Positions 1 through 8,097 are shown, counted from the first letter of the stretch. The stretch is DNA of 16,146 nucleotides from GCA-002731945 sp913047775 (GCA_913047775.1 CAJWUE010000031.1:1-16146), one strand, 5' to 3'. The notes: generated by a model from the letters alone, not told the origin. A program made the numbers and translations.

Positions 1-455
1 CCAGCTCTTACCAGACTTTCCTCAACTTTTTTATCCATATCACCCTTATTTATAAACATACCATGAAGACGAGGTCCATAGGCAACATTTTCGTAAACTG
101 ATTTGGGAAATGGATTGGGTTTTTGAAAAACCATCCCGATCTTTGCTCTTAATTCTACTACATCAATTTTAGGATCATAAATATCTTGACCATTAATTTT
201 AATTAATCCTTCAATTGAACATGTTTCAATTACATCGTTCATTCGGTTAATACATCTCAAGAAGGTCGACTTTCCACAACCCGAGGGCCCTATCAAAGAA
301 GTTACTTCTTTCTCTTTGATATCTAAATTAACATCAAACAAAGCCTGTTTATCTGAATAAAAGACATTTACGCCACTACAAGAGATTAATGCTTCATTTT
401 TTCTAATCTTTTGTTCATCGAACACATTAATGATTTGATCTTTTGTATTTACCAT
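1..455 (-). CDS. pstB: Phosphate ABC transporter ATP-binding protein PstB (partial, C-terminus off window)
   Basis: ATPase subunit of the high-affinity phosphate importer PstSCAB; it would sit on the cytoplasmic face of the PstC-PstA channel and drive uptake by ATP hydrolysis. About 151 N-terminal codons are visible, starting at ATG 455-453. Walker A is GPSGCGKST at residues 56-64, followed by FLRCINRMND, which is typical of PstB. The Q-loop is MVFQKPNPFPKS with Gln111. The ABC signature, Walker B and switch His lie beyond the left edge. An N-terminal tail of about 22 residues precedes the first beta strand, as is common in PstB. The start overlaps the end of pstA by 7 bases (TGG-TAA of pstA contains the ATG), so translational coupling is likely. 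It is the last visible gene of the minus-strand pst operon. phoU, if present, would be off-window. Confidence 0.97.
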   Translation of the reverse strand, partial: MVNTKDQIINVFDEQKIRKNEALISCSGVNVFYSDKQALFDVNLDIKEKEVTSLIGPSGCGKSTFLRCINRMNDVIETCSIEGLIKINGQDIYDPKIDVVELRAKIGMVFQKPNPFPKSVYENVAYGPRLHGMFINKGDMDKKVEESLVRA

Positions 456-1699
456 TTTAACTCATAACGTTTTCTCATAATAACAGCAGCAAGGTTTATT
501 ATAACTAATAATAAAATTAAAACCAAAGTTGCAGCACTAGTTTTTGCTACAAAGGCTCTCTCAGGACTATCAGCCCATATATAAACCTGTACAGGTAAAG
601 CTGTCGCTGGGTCTGTTATTGACCCTGGTATATCCACTATAAATGCTACCATACCAATAAGGAGTAGTGGAGCTGATTCTCCAAAAGCTCTAGCAAGCCC
701 TATGATTGTTCCGGTCAAAATTCCTGGCAAGGAAGCAGGGAGCAAATGATGAAAAACTACCTGCATTTCTGAAGCCCCCATAGCCAGGGCAGCTTCACGG
801 ATAGAAGGTGGAACCGCTTGAAGTGAGGCTCTAGTTGAAATAATTATTGTCGGTAATGTCATTAAAGACAATACACAGCCGCCCACAAGTGGAGCTGATC
901 TTGGCATACCAAAAAAATTAATAAACAGAGCAAGACCAAGAAGACCAAATATAATAGAAGGAACCGCAGCAAGATTATTAATATTGACTTCAATAAAATC
1001 AGTAATTCTGCTCTTAACGGCAAAATTTTCTAAGTAAATTGCGGTAAAGACACCAATTGGAAAACTGATTAAGAGAGTGATTAATATGGTATATAGAGAT
1101 CCAATCACCGCCCCTAAGACTCCTGCAATTTCAGGTTCCCTGCTATCTCCATTCAAAAACATATTTTTAGAAATCCTACTTTCCACTTTTCCGGTCTTTT
1201 GGAATTGTTGTAACCATCTTACTTCTCTATCATCTAGGCGTCTTTCTTCCTCTTCAAGATCTTCATCAATGCCAAATTTGTAGAACAAATCAGCATCATC
1301 GGAAAACAGTATAAATAATGAAAAAGTTTCATTTGTATAAGAGGAATTTTTCTCAATATATTCCCTTAAATCGTAAGAGGCTCCAGAGGAAAATAATCTT
1401 ACCAGATCCCTTTTGCACGATCTATCCATACAATCGGGTGCAAGAGAGAGAATAGATTTATTAATAATGCGTCGATAATTCAGATCCTGAGAATCACTAT
1501 CCTCACTTTCGGAAATTGGAAGATTGATCTCAAGGTTCATTCCGTAATTCGTAAAAGCTGGTACAGCACGGTACATCATAGAAAAAATTATTATGAAAAG
1601 CATTGTTGTAGCTAGGAAGAGCGAAGCTAGACCGTAATACCTGAAACGTTTTTCTGCGAAACGTCTTTTGAGAGTTAATTTTTTTTGTCTACTATTCAT
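449..1699 (-). CDS. pstA: Phosphate ABC transporter permease PstA (long form with DUF3333-type N-terminus)
   Basis: Inner-membrane permease subunit pairing with PstC to form the phosphate channel. There are 416 residues against roughly 280-300 for the short enterobacterial form. The extra part is a basic N-terminus, a membrane helix near residues 24-46 and a periplasmic stretch to about 190, matching the DUF3333-type extension known from many proteobacterial PstA proteins. That extension is strongly acidic here (clusters near 63-72 and 145-159) and carries a Cys pair at 90/95. The C-terminal half (from about 192) is a BPD_transp_1 domain. Its EAA cytoplasmic loop is REAALAMGASEMQVVFHHLL near 301-320, followed by the conserved PASLPGI and ARAFGESAPLL. 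The ATG at 1699-1697 overlaps the pstC stop by 8 bases, and the stop overlaps pstB by 7. Confidence 0.96.
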   Translation of the reverse strand: MNSRQKKLTLKRRFAEKRFRYYGLASLFLATTMLFIIIFSMMYRAVPAFTNYGMNLEINLPISESEDSDSQDLNYRRIINKSILSLAPDCMDRSCKRDLVRLFSSGASYDLREYIEKNSSYTNETFSLFILFSDDADLFYKFGIDEDLEEEERRLDDREVRWLQQFQKTGKVESRISKNMFLNGDSREPEIAGVLGAVIGSLYTILITLLISFPIGVFTAIYLENFAVKSRITDFIEVNINNLAAVPSIIFGLLGLALFINFFGMPRSAPLVGGCVLSLMTLPTIIISTRASLQAVPPSIREAALAMGASEMQVVFHHLLPASLPGILTGTIIGLARAFGESAPLLLIGMVAFIVDIPGSITDPATALPVQVYIWADSPERAFVAKTSAATLVLILLLVIINLAAVIMRKRYELKW

Positions 1700-3077
1700 A
1701 ACGTTCTCTGTATTTCCTAACTGTAACCATAGAAATTATATTAAGAATTAAAGTAATAAAAAATAATACAAGACCCAAAGCGAAAGCAGCTAAAGTTTTA
1801 GGGCTGTCAAATTCTTGGTCACCGACTAATAATGTTACTATCTGAACGGTAACAGTAGTTACCGCTGAAAATGGGTTAACCGTTAAATTCGCAGCCAATC
1901 CTGCTGCCATAACTACTATCATTGTCTCTCCTATAGCTCTAGAAATAGCTAATAAAAGGGCTCCAACGATACCAGGAAGAGCTGCAGGAAAAATGACTTT
2001 TCTTATGGTTTCCGATTTCGTCGCTCCCAAAGCAAGAGATCCATCTCTCAAGTTCTCGGGAACTGCCGACATTACATCATCCGACAAAGACGAAACATAT
2101 GGAATAATCATAATTCCCATTATCAAACCAGCTGCTAAAGCTGATTCAGTTGAGACAGTTAAACCGGCAGATTGTCCGATTGACCTTATCAGCGGTCCAA
2201 CAGTAAGTGCAGCAAAAAAACCGTAAACTACGGTTGGAATACCAGCTAAAATTTCTAGAATAGGTTTAAAATAATTCCTGACCCTCGGTTTCGCATATTG
2301 CGAAAGATAGATCGCCGAGAATAGTCCCAAAGGAGCTGCAATTATCATTGCAATAAAAGTAATTAAAAGTGTACCTGTGAATATTGGAACCGCTCCAAAA
2401 CTTCCAGAAGATCCTATTTGATCTTCCCTTATTGCGGTTTGAGGAGACCAGTGTGTTCCAAACAAAAATTCAAAAAAACTAACGTGGGAAAAAAACCTAA
2501 CTGTTTCAAAAATTAATGACAGAATAATTCCAAAAGTTGTAACAACTGCAACTGTTGAAAAGGTAAAGAAGATAAATCTTAATATTTTCTCCACACTTCT
2601 TCGAGCATCAAACCTTAAGGATAATCTGTTACCAAAATTAATCGCCAATCCCAACGATAAAGCACAAATAAACGCAAGACAGGAATAACGAAAGATTAAA
2701 TAGTCAAAATAGAGAGACTTAGCCTCATTTGAGGTAAGTATCTCTAGAGAAATTATTGATTCCAAGTTTCCAAGATTACTCCCTAATTCCCTTATAGAAT
2801 AAATTATCTCATCTTGTCCCATTAGCAATATTGACTTAGGTAGATAATTAGTTATTAAGGCATTTTGAACTGGAGATTCAATTGCCAAGAAAATTAACAA
2901 GAAAATTAGCGCAGGAAATACCGCCCAAAAGAAAACATAAAAGCCATGGTAGTGAGGCATAGACCTCAGACGTTGTTTATTAATAAGTAAAGATTTTGCC
3001 TGTCTACTTTTTATAAAATAGGTCAAAAGGCCACAAACGAAAATGAAGGCCAGGCTTGTTAAAATATCAGTGGCTAT
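1692..3077 (-). CDS. pstC: Phosphate ABC transporter permease PstC (long form, probable ATA start)
   Basis: Inner-membrane permease partner of PstA. The core BPD_transp_1 domain has its EAA loop at SLALGATKSETIRKVIFPAA, then LPGIVGALLLAISRAIGETM, all characteristic of PstC. The N-terminal half is the extended type (DUF3708-like), with the conserved MPHYHGFYVFFWAVFPAL. The first ATG/GTG/TTG codon is TTG at 3026-3024, but no Shine-Dalgarno precedes it. The open frame continues upstream to a TGA at 3098-3096 and encodes ATDILTSLAFIFVCGL, the first membrane helix expected in long PstC proteins. GGAGGA at 3088-3083 lies 6 bases (from GGAGG) before ATA at 3077-3075, so I place the start there (461 codons). 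A conventional annotation would use 3026 (444 codons). It lies 30 bases after pstS and overlaps pstA by 8 bases. Confidence 0.93.
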   Translation of the reverse strand: MATDILTSLAFIFVCGLLTYFIKSRQAKSLLINKQRLRSMPHYHGFYVFFWAVFPALIFLLIFLAIESPVQNALITNYLPKSILLMGQDEIIYSIRELGSNLGNLESIISLEILTSNEAKSLYFDYLIFRYSCLAFICALSLGLAINFGNRLSLRFDARRSVEKILRFIFFTFSTVAVVTTFGIILSLIFETVRFFSHVSFFEFLFGTHWSPQTAIREDQIGSSGSFGAVPIFTGTLLITFIAMIIAAPLGLFSAIYLSQYAKPRVRNYFKPILEILAGIPTVVYGFFAALTVGPLIRSIGQSAGLTVSTESALAAGLIMGIMIIPYVSSLSDDVMSAVPENLRDGSLALGATKSETIRKVIFPAALPGIVGALLLAISRAIGETMIVVMAAGLAANLTVNPFSAVTTVTVQIVTLLVGDQEFDSPKTLAAFALGLVLFFITLILNIISMVTVRKYRERYE

Positions 3078-3082
3078 ATCTA

Positions 3083-3088
3083 TCCTCC
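3083..3088 (-). promoter_or_regulatory. Shine-Dalgarno of pstC that decides a non-ATG start
   Basis: On the minus strand GGAGGA (3088 to 3083) is the only strong ribosome-binding sequence between the pstS stop and the pstC body. It is about 57 bases from the TTG at 3026, too far to serve it, but correctly spaced for ATA at 3077. Seen directly; its use is inferred. Confidence 0.6.
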
Positions 3089-3107
3089 GCTGATCTCAAG
3101 GCGAATA

Positions 3108-4163
3108 CTAAAGTTCTAGTTCAACTAAATTTTTAGTATTCTCATTTACTGTCTTATACTCATCTTCGGGAAGAGGAATCAAGCCCTTTTCCATTAAGTA
3201 CCCATATTGACCCATTGCATCTTCACTAGTAAATTCTTGGGTAAATTTGATAATAGAAGGCTTCATTCTTGTATGGTTCTTTTTAATGTAAAAATAGAGG
3301 GATCTTGATATTGCATAATCTCCTGCCATGATTTTTTCTAATTTTGGAGCTACACCGTTGACTTTTGCACCTCGAAGTTTATCCGAGTTCTGGTCTAAGA
3401 AACTAAACCCAAAGATACCTAAAGCTTCAGGATTAGCTGCTAATTTCTGAACAATAAGATTGTCATTTTCTCCAGCTTCTATAAATGCCCCATCCTCTCG
3501 GATTGTATGGGAAATAGTTTTAAACTCATTTTTTCTTGCCTTTGAGTTCGCTTTAAGGGTCTTCAAGAAAGGAAAAGATTCTGCACCTTTTTCCATTGCT
3601 AACTCAACGAAAGCGTCACGAGTTCCAGAAGTTGGAGGAGGACCTAACACTTCAATCTTAATATTTGGGAGTAAAGAATTTACATCTTTCCATGTTTGAT
3701 AAGGGTTGTCTTGAAGTTGGGCTCCTTCTGAATTTATGGGAACTTTTGCAGCAAGAGCAAGATAAATATCCCGTGTTGTTAGATTAAATACCTGGCCTTT
3801 TTTAGAGTTTGCAAAAACTATTCCATCATACCCAATTTTTACTTCAACCATTTTAATACCGTTTTCAATACATTTATTATATTCATTTTTTTTAATTCGC
3901 CTTGAAGCGTTAGTAATGTCAGGAAATGCAGGTCCTTTTCCACTGCAAAACAATTTCATACCATTGCCTGTACCTGTTTGTTCAACTATAGGTGATTTGT
4001 ATTTTGTAGAGCGTCCAAACTCCTCAGCTACCGCTGTTGAGAATGGGAAAACGGTTGATGACCCAACAATACGAATCTGCTCCTCAGCATACAAACTTAC
4101 AGAAAAGAGAATAACAACCACAAAATAAAAATAAAAAATCAGGGCTTTATTGGGGTTTTGCAT
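3108..4163 (-). CDS. pstS: Periplasmic phosphate-binding protein PstS
   Basis: High-affinity phosphate receptor delivering phosphate to PstC-PstA. A Sec signal peptide covers about residues 1-26, with a hydrophobic core after NPNK and a predicted cut after SLYA. Phosphate-site motifs of the family are visible: GSSTVFPFS (34-42), NASRRI (85-90), GYDGIVFA (111-118) and PPTSGTRDAF (176-185). The 351-residue length is normal. A GTG lies four codons upstream (4175), but the ATG at 4163-4161 has GGAG at 4173-4170 with a 6-base spacer, and the GTG overlaps that GGAG, so 4163 is chosen. It lies 32 bases downstream of the porin with no terminator between, so the two are probably co-transcribed. Confidence 0.96.
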   Translation of the reverse strand: MQNPNKALIFYFYFVVVILFSVSLYAEEQIRIVGSSTVFPFSTAVAEEFGRSTKYKSPIVEQTGTGNGMKLFCSGKGPAFPDITNASRRIKKNEYNKCIENGIKMVEVKIGYDGIVFANSKKGQVFNLTTRDIYLALAAKVPINSEGAQLQDNPYQTWKDVNSLLPNIKIEVLGPPPTSGTRDAFVELAMEKGAESFPFLKTLKANSKARKNEFKTISHTIREDGAFIEAGENDNLIVQKLAANPEALGIFGFSFLDQNSDKLRGAKVNGVAPKLEKIMAGDYAISRSLYFYIKKNHTRMKPSIIKFTQEFTSEDAMGQYGYLMEKGLIPLPEDEYKTVNENTKNLVELEL

Positions 4164-4195
4164 TTTTTTCTCCACTAAATTAGTTGAAATGGTTC

Positions 4196-5137
4196 TTAAA
4201 GCATATCGAAACTGAACTTATATTGGATACCAAACATGATATGTTCTGAATCTTTAGAAGTATCCGTATAAGACTTATCTACATAATTAAGGTATAATTT
4301 CAGGGGTTTGGCTAATTTGTAATCGACACCGATGCCGATGAGTTCTCCACCATGTTTTACCATGTCTGACTTCCCGTACATTAATTTAAAAATAGTTTTC
4401 TTAGAAATTTTTGATTTCAAGGAAACAACGTAACCGTCATCATTATATTTTCCAGTTGTGTCCTCAGACTCTTGCCAGATAAGGCCTAGACTTACCGATT
4501 CACCAAGAGGCATGGTTGTGCTAATTCTGATTGTATCAAAGAAATACCCTTTTTGAGGGACTTCTGAGTCAAAAGCTAGGGCAAATTGTGCTTTGTTCCC
4601 TCCAATTTTGCCATTCCATTCAAAAGATGTTGAAAAAGCTTCCTCGTCAGATTCCTCAAGAATTGTCATTACGTTGACAGTAAAACCTCTAATTTTTGGT
4701 GAAGACCATTGGATTACTTTCCTGCTTCTGTTATCACCCCAAAGAATATTTTTAATGTCACCAGCTGTATCATTGAATAGATCAACTTTACCTTGAGCAT
4801 TTTTCAAAGGTGTATCATGCATTCCAAGAAGGAATGTTCCAAAGGCTCCTCTTAAACCCAGATAACTATTGCGTTGACTAAAAGTTGGATCACCGTCTAC
4901 CGGATCTACTTGCCACTCGTATTGATAAATGACAGCCATCCCACTATCAAAAATCTGAGACCCCTTAATACCAACTCGGGATGCATGTGAACGGACATCT
5001 GTTATCGTTCCGTTGGCTTTATTGTCGTTAGAGACAGCTAAATCCAATCTTCCATAAATTGAGGAACTTGCATAAACAGGCATGGAACTGATTAAAAGAA
5101 GAAATACAATCAAAAACCATGAAGAAAAAGAATGCAT
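4196..5137 (-). CDS. Outer-membrane porin (Gram-negative general porin type), first gene of the pst operon
   Basis: Beta-barrel porin of 313 residues. A signal peptide with core FLIVFLLLISS ends at about VYA (residue 23). The mature start SSSIYGRLDLAVSND is the classic first strand of the porin_4/OmpC-like family, and NSYLGLRGAFGTFLLGMHD is the following conserved hairpin with a periplasmic turn. Alternating beta-strand patterns run to the end (IGIGVDYKLAKPLKLYLNYV, then MFGIQYKFSF). The chain ends in Leu instead of the usual Phe/Trp, with a phenylalanine three residues earlier. A GTG three codons upstream (5146) overlaps the Shine-Dalgarno AGGAG at 5150-5146, which is spaced 8 bases from ATG 5137-5135, so 5137 is the start. 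Being first in a pst operon suggests it passes phosphate (inference); it does not visibly resemble OprP/OprO by motif. Confidence 0.88.
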   Translation of the reverse strand: MHSFSSWFLIVFLLLISSMPVYASSSIYGRLDLAVSNDNKANGTITDVRSHASRVGIKGSQIFDSGMAVIYQYEWQVDPVDGDPTFSQRNSYLGLRGAFGTFLLGMHDTPLKNAQGKVDLFNDTAGDIKNILWGDNRSRKVIQWSSPKIRGFTVNVMTILEESDEEAFSTSFEWNGKIGGNKAQFALAFDSEVPQKGYFFDTIRISTTMPLGESVSLGLIWQESEDTTGKYNDDGYVVSLKSKISKKTIFKLMYGKSDMVKHGGELIGIGVDYKLAKPLKLYLNYVDKSYTDTSKDSEHIMFGIQYKFSFDML

Positions 5138-5305
5138 TGCAGCCACTCCTTCTGTTTATATGAACTCCTTCTCCTTGATTTTCATTCTAAAGTCAACATA
5201 GTATTTCTCGCATTTTCTTTTTATAAAGTCTCTTCAAAATTAGTGGGAAAATGACATGCCTAAATGTCTAATAGAGTTTATTGGTAATTATTGTAAACTA
5301 CTATT
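5138..5305. promoter_or_regulatory. Divergent control region between porin-pst operon and sixA-like gene
   Basis: These 168 bases must hold the promoters of both the phosphate operon and the phosphatase unit. Visible are the porin Shine-Dalgarno AGGAG (5150-5146) and an inverted repeat GACAT-N6-ATGTC at 5253-5268. I see no convincing copy of the enteric Pho box (CTGTCAT repeats at 11-base spacing). The phosphatase has no recognisable Shine-Dalgarno. No -35/-10 pair stood out clearly on either strand. Confidence 0.5.
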
Positions 5306-5821
5306 ATGACTAAAAATCTCATTCTCTGGCGCCATGCAAAATCCTTAACGGGTTTCAATGATCATGAAAGAGGTTTATCAGAAAAGGGGCAAAAAGAGGC
5401 AAGGGATATGTCTGGATACATTTTGTCTTTTAGAAAACCTGATCTAATCTTATGCTCTTCATCACAACGTACTATCGATACCTTAGAAATATTAAAAGAT
5501 CAGGGAGGCTTAACTAAGACATATATTAAAGATAAACTTTACCTTGCAACGCAAGAAGAAATTTCTAATATAGTTTTTTCTCAAAGCCAATCCTATAAAT
5601 CAATATTATGTATTGGTCATAATCCTGGTATCCATGAATTATCTCTATCCTTAACCAATATAGCAGACATGAATCTTCGAAATGCAGAAATGAAGTTTAA
5701 ATTTCCGACTTCGGCAGTTGCTATTTTCCAAATTAGAGATAACAATTGGCAGAATATTTATACTAATGAAAATTTACTTATAGAATTCATGACACCCAAA
5801 ACCTTAGAGAGTAAAAAATGA
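5306..5821 (+). CDS. SixA-type histidine phosphatase
   Basis: Small cytoplasmic phosphatase of the histidine phosphatase (RHG) superfamily, SixA branch, which in E. coli removes phosphate from phosphohistidine proteins. At 171 residues it is close to the typical SixA length (about 160). Catalytic features: WRHAKS with Arg9 and nucleophile His10; LCSSSQRTIDT, supplying Arg55; LYLA at 78-81, before the acid-containing loop; and CIGHNPG with the second catalytic His105. The substrate cannot be read from sequence. The ATG at 5306 lacks a clear Shine-Dalgarno. The stop overlaps the next gene as ATGA (5818-5821), so the two are translationally coupled. It is divergent from the phosphate operon, but a role in phosphate physiology is only a guess. 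Confidence 0.92.
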   Translation: MTKNLILWRHAKSLTGFNDHERGLSEKGQKEARDMSGYILSFRKPDLILCSSSQRTIDTLEILKDQGGLTKTYIKDKLYLATQEEISNIVFSQSQSYKSILCIGHNPGIHELSLSLTNIADMNLRNAEMKFKFPTSAVAIFQIRDNNWQNIYTNENLLIEFMTPKTLESKK

Positions 5822-6888
5822 AAAAAATTATAATCACTTCATTAATTATTCTGATTACAATTATTTCTTTTAGTCAGATTATAAAAATTCACACCATAGA
5901 AGATTTAATTTTTAAAATAGGATTAAGCACTATAGTTGAAAACATAAATACGGGACCATGGAATCAAAATGAAGAAGACGCTTTGCGAGTTGTAGTTTGT
6001 GGTTCCAGGTCTCCCCTTATGCATAAGGAGAGGGCTAATACATGCCTGTTGGTAGTTGCTGGTAATAAATCTTATTTAATTGATGTCGGCTCAGGCAGTA
6101 TTAACAAACTCGGTGCATATGGAGTTAATTTTGGAGATATTGAATCCGTGATTATTTCTCACCTTCACTCTGATCATATAACCGACCTCGGTGAAGCACA
6201 TTTGCGAACTTGGATAAACAGTAATAGGCCAACAAAATTAACTGTCTTTGGGCCTGATGGAATAGAGCAGGTTGTAGAAGGTTATAATATAGCTTTTGGA
6301 CAAGATAACATTTACAGGAATCTGCATCATGGAACGGATATCGCCGATCTGTCAGTCTCCGGAATGTCGCCTAGAGCCATAGACATGGAAAACCCCATTA
6401 TTATCTCCGATGAAAACACTACAATAACTGCTTTTGAAGTTATCCATGAGCCTATTTCTCCTGCCTTAGGATTCCGAATTGACTATAAAGATCGTTCTAT
6501 CGTTATAAGTGGTGATACCATTAAAGATAAAAATGTTGAAAAATTTTCAAAGGATGTTGATGTCCTCTTTCACGAAGCACAATCAAATTACATTTTGAAT
6601 AATTTAATAGAAGCACAAGGTGGAAAAGGTCCCAATGTAACTGTCCTTAAGGACATCCAAACATATCATACAACACCTACGGAAGCGGCTGAAATAGCAA
6701 AAGCAGCAAAAGTAGGACACTTGGTTTTTTATCATCTAACGCCAGCTCCTAGAAATACGATCATGGAAAGAGTTTTTACAAGGGGGGTTGAAGAAATATT
6801 TCCTGAAGACTGGACAATGGCTAAAGACGGTTTATTGGTTAGCCTTCCAACTGGAACTGATGATATTAATATTTCTTATCTCGACTAA
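5818..6888 (+). CDS. Membrane-anchored or exported MBL-fold metallo-hydrolase (RNase Z-like/AtsA-type)
   Basis: Metallo-beta-lactamase-fold hydrolase of 356 residues. An N-terminal hydrophobic segment (about 4-22, no Ala-X-Ala cut visible) suggests a signal anchor facing the periplasm. The dinuclear zinc site is complete: HLHSDH (His115, His117, Asp119, His120), His210 in FEVIHEP, Asp233 in ISGDT and His306 in YHLTP. The layout (LIDVGSGS before the HxHxDH motif, LGFRIDYKDRSIVISGDT, DVLFHEAQ, YHTTPTEAAEIA) is that of the RNase Z-like/arylsulfatase AtsA group. Membrane anchoring argues against tRNA processing. Substrate unknown. It overlaps the phosphatase upstream by 4 bases and the convergent cysteine hydrolase gene by 4 bases, leaving no room for a terminator between the two units. 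Confidence 0.88.
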   Translation: MKKIIITSLIILITIISFSQIIKIHTIEDLIFKIGLSTIVENINTGPWNQNEEDALRVVVCGSRSPLMHKERANTCLLVVAGNKSYLIDVGSGSINKLGAYGVNFGDIESVIISHLHSDHITDLGEAHLRTWINSNRPTKLTVFGPDGIEQVVEGYNIAFGQDNIYRNLHHGTDIADLSVSGMSPRAIDMENPIIISDENTTITAFEVIHEPISPALGFRIDYKDRSIVISGDTIKDKNVEKFSKDVDVLFHEAQSNYILNNLIEAQGGKGPNVTVLKDIQTYHTTPTEAAEIAKAAKVGHLVFYHLTPAPRNTIMERVFTRGVEEIFPEDWTMAKDGLLVSLPTGTDDINISYLD

Positions 6889-7670
6889 ATATCTAAATTA
6901 TCCCGTATGGGCATTGCCTTAAAATTAAAACCTTTCTCAACTGTAGGTTTAATAGTCGCAAAATAAGGTGACAAATCAAAATCTCTTGGAACAAATAGAG
7001 AATGATGACGAATATGAAAAATCTCTTGGTAGGAATTATTAAGATTCCTATTTTTTTCATCTCGAAGTTGACCGCCGATTTTTTCAATTTTAGGAAGAAT
7101 AGGATATCCAACTGAATGAAATGCTTTTGCCAACAATGTCGAGCATATAACCTTTGTTGGAGTACCTGACCCTAGGGCTATCATTTTCCGTCGCCATCTA
7201 ACAGGGACTGGGGGCTCCGGTAACAAATATCTCATCAAGTCGATAATATTTTTCCTGTCATAATCAAGACCAATAGAATCTATCATATAAGATACAACAC
7301 GTTTCTTATCAATTTCAGACAATCCTGCAGGCCTACAAATTCTTGTATTATAATTTTCGTATTTTGAGAGAGGTACGACAATTACTCCTTTTGAAACATC
7401 GGATTCAATTAGCATAGGGCCCTCACCAAAATCTTTGGCATTTAGATTATCTTTCCCAATATAAAAGGCTGAGTGAGACCATGTGGATTGTGTGAGATAC
7501 TTTATTGTTGAAGAGATTCTTTGCTTCCCTTCCACAAGTAAAATATCCGCAGGTTCCATGACTTCCTCCAGATCCTTAATTTTAAATTCTGAGGTAGTTT
7601 CATATTTTCTTAGAGGCTGTTGAAGCCATCTGACTATTAAATTATTTATGTAGTTATAAAAACTTTTCAT
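6885..7670 (-). CDS. Permuted papain-like cysteine hydrolase (YiiX/YebB, NlpC/P60-related)
   Basis: 261 residues. The pattern PADILLVEG (40-48), then TWSHSAFYIG with His66, then LIESDVSKGVIVVPL with Glu89, then KVICSTLLAKAF with Cys176 matches circularly permuted NlpC/P60 (YiiX-like) hydrolases. In these the His precedes the Cys, and an acidic residue lies between. Family members cleave amide or thioester bonds in peptides or lipids. No signal peptide is evident; a short amphipathic N-terminus precedes the domain. The ATG at 7670-7668 follows AAGGATA. It lies 46 bases downstream of the MAPEG gene on the same strand, so it may be last in that operon, and its end overlaps the MBL gene tail by 4 bases. 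Confident in fold, not in substrate. Confidence 0.78.
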   Translation of the reverse strand: MKSFYNYINNLIVRWLQQPLRKYETTSEFKIKDLEEVMEPADILLVEGKQRISSTIKYLTQSTWSHSAFYIGKDNLNAKDFGEGPMLIESDVSKGVIVVPLSKYENYNTRICRPAGLSEIDKKRVVSYMIDSIGLDYDRKNIIDLMRYLLPEPPVPVRWRRKMIALGSGTPTKVICSTLLAKAFHSVGYPILPKIEKIGGQLRDEKNRNLNNSYQEIFHIRHHSLFVPRDFDLSPYFATIKPTVEKGFNFKAMPIRDNLDI

Positions 7671-7716
7671 TATCCTTAAAGATGCTTCTTAAATAATTCC
7701 ACAACAACTTAAAAAG

Positions 7717-8097
7717 TTACATATTCAAAATACCAAAAAAAACCGCAGCACTACCCATGATAGACATGAGGAGAAATGTTCCTTGTGCTCCAATCAATCT
7801 AGGATAATTTGCCCCTGAGTTTTTACTCATTCCCCAAGCATGCAATAATCTTAAAACCACTAACAGTCCCCCAAGAACATGAACGATTTGCTTTGGAGAA
7901 CCAGAAATCTCCAAAAGATAAAGCAATACAAGCGCAAGAGGAACATTTTCTACAAAGTTGGCTTGGACTCTTAAAACAGCATTCGCTCTCCATTCAGGCT
8001 CTTTGTCGCCTTTTAATCGGACATATAACACTTGATTCGCTAGTAAAACTGATAAAAGAATAAGAATACCAGCATATAGTAAAGTTACAGGTATCAT
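7717..8097 (-). CDS. MAPEG-family membrane protein
   Basis: 126 residues with four predicted membrane helices (about 2-25, 48-64, 70-88, 104-124). The family signature RVQANFVENVPLALVLL at 43-59 keeps the Arg, Asn, Glu and Pro pattern of MAPEG (membrane-associated eicosanoid and glutathione metabolism) proteins. Eukaryotic members conjugate or reduce with glutathione; bacterial members of this short type are mostly uncharacterised. The reading frame is open farther upstream (to 8175), but ATG 8097-8095 gives the normal MAPEG N-terminus MIPVTLLYAG and overlaps the stop of the preceding small gene as ATGA, so I start there. Coupled expression with the 77-residue membrane protein suggests a shared membrane role. 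Confidence 0.88.
   Translation of the reverse strand: MIPVTLLYAGILILLSVLLANQVLYVRLKGDKEPEWRANAVLRVQANFVENVPLALVLLYLLEISGSPKQIVHVLGGLLVVLRLLHAWGMSKNSGANYPRLIGAQGTFLLMSIMGSAAVFFGILNM

Noticed and set aside
4164..4175. GTG start for pstS four codons upstream
   Set aside because: The GTG overlaps the GGAG that is correctly spaced for ATG 4163.
5138..5305. Enteric-type Pho box in front of the phosphate operon
   Set aside because: GTCAT and GACAT fragments occur but not as 11-base direct repeats of CTGTCAT; calling a PhoB box would be forced.
7703..7715. Hairpin AACTT-TTT-AAGTT (minus strand) after the MAPEG gene as a terminator
   Set aside because: Only 5 bp, AT-rich and without a following U-run; unlikely to stop transcription before the cysteine hydrolase gene.
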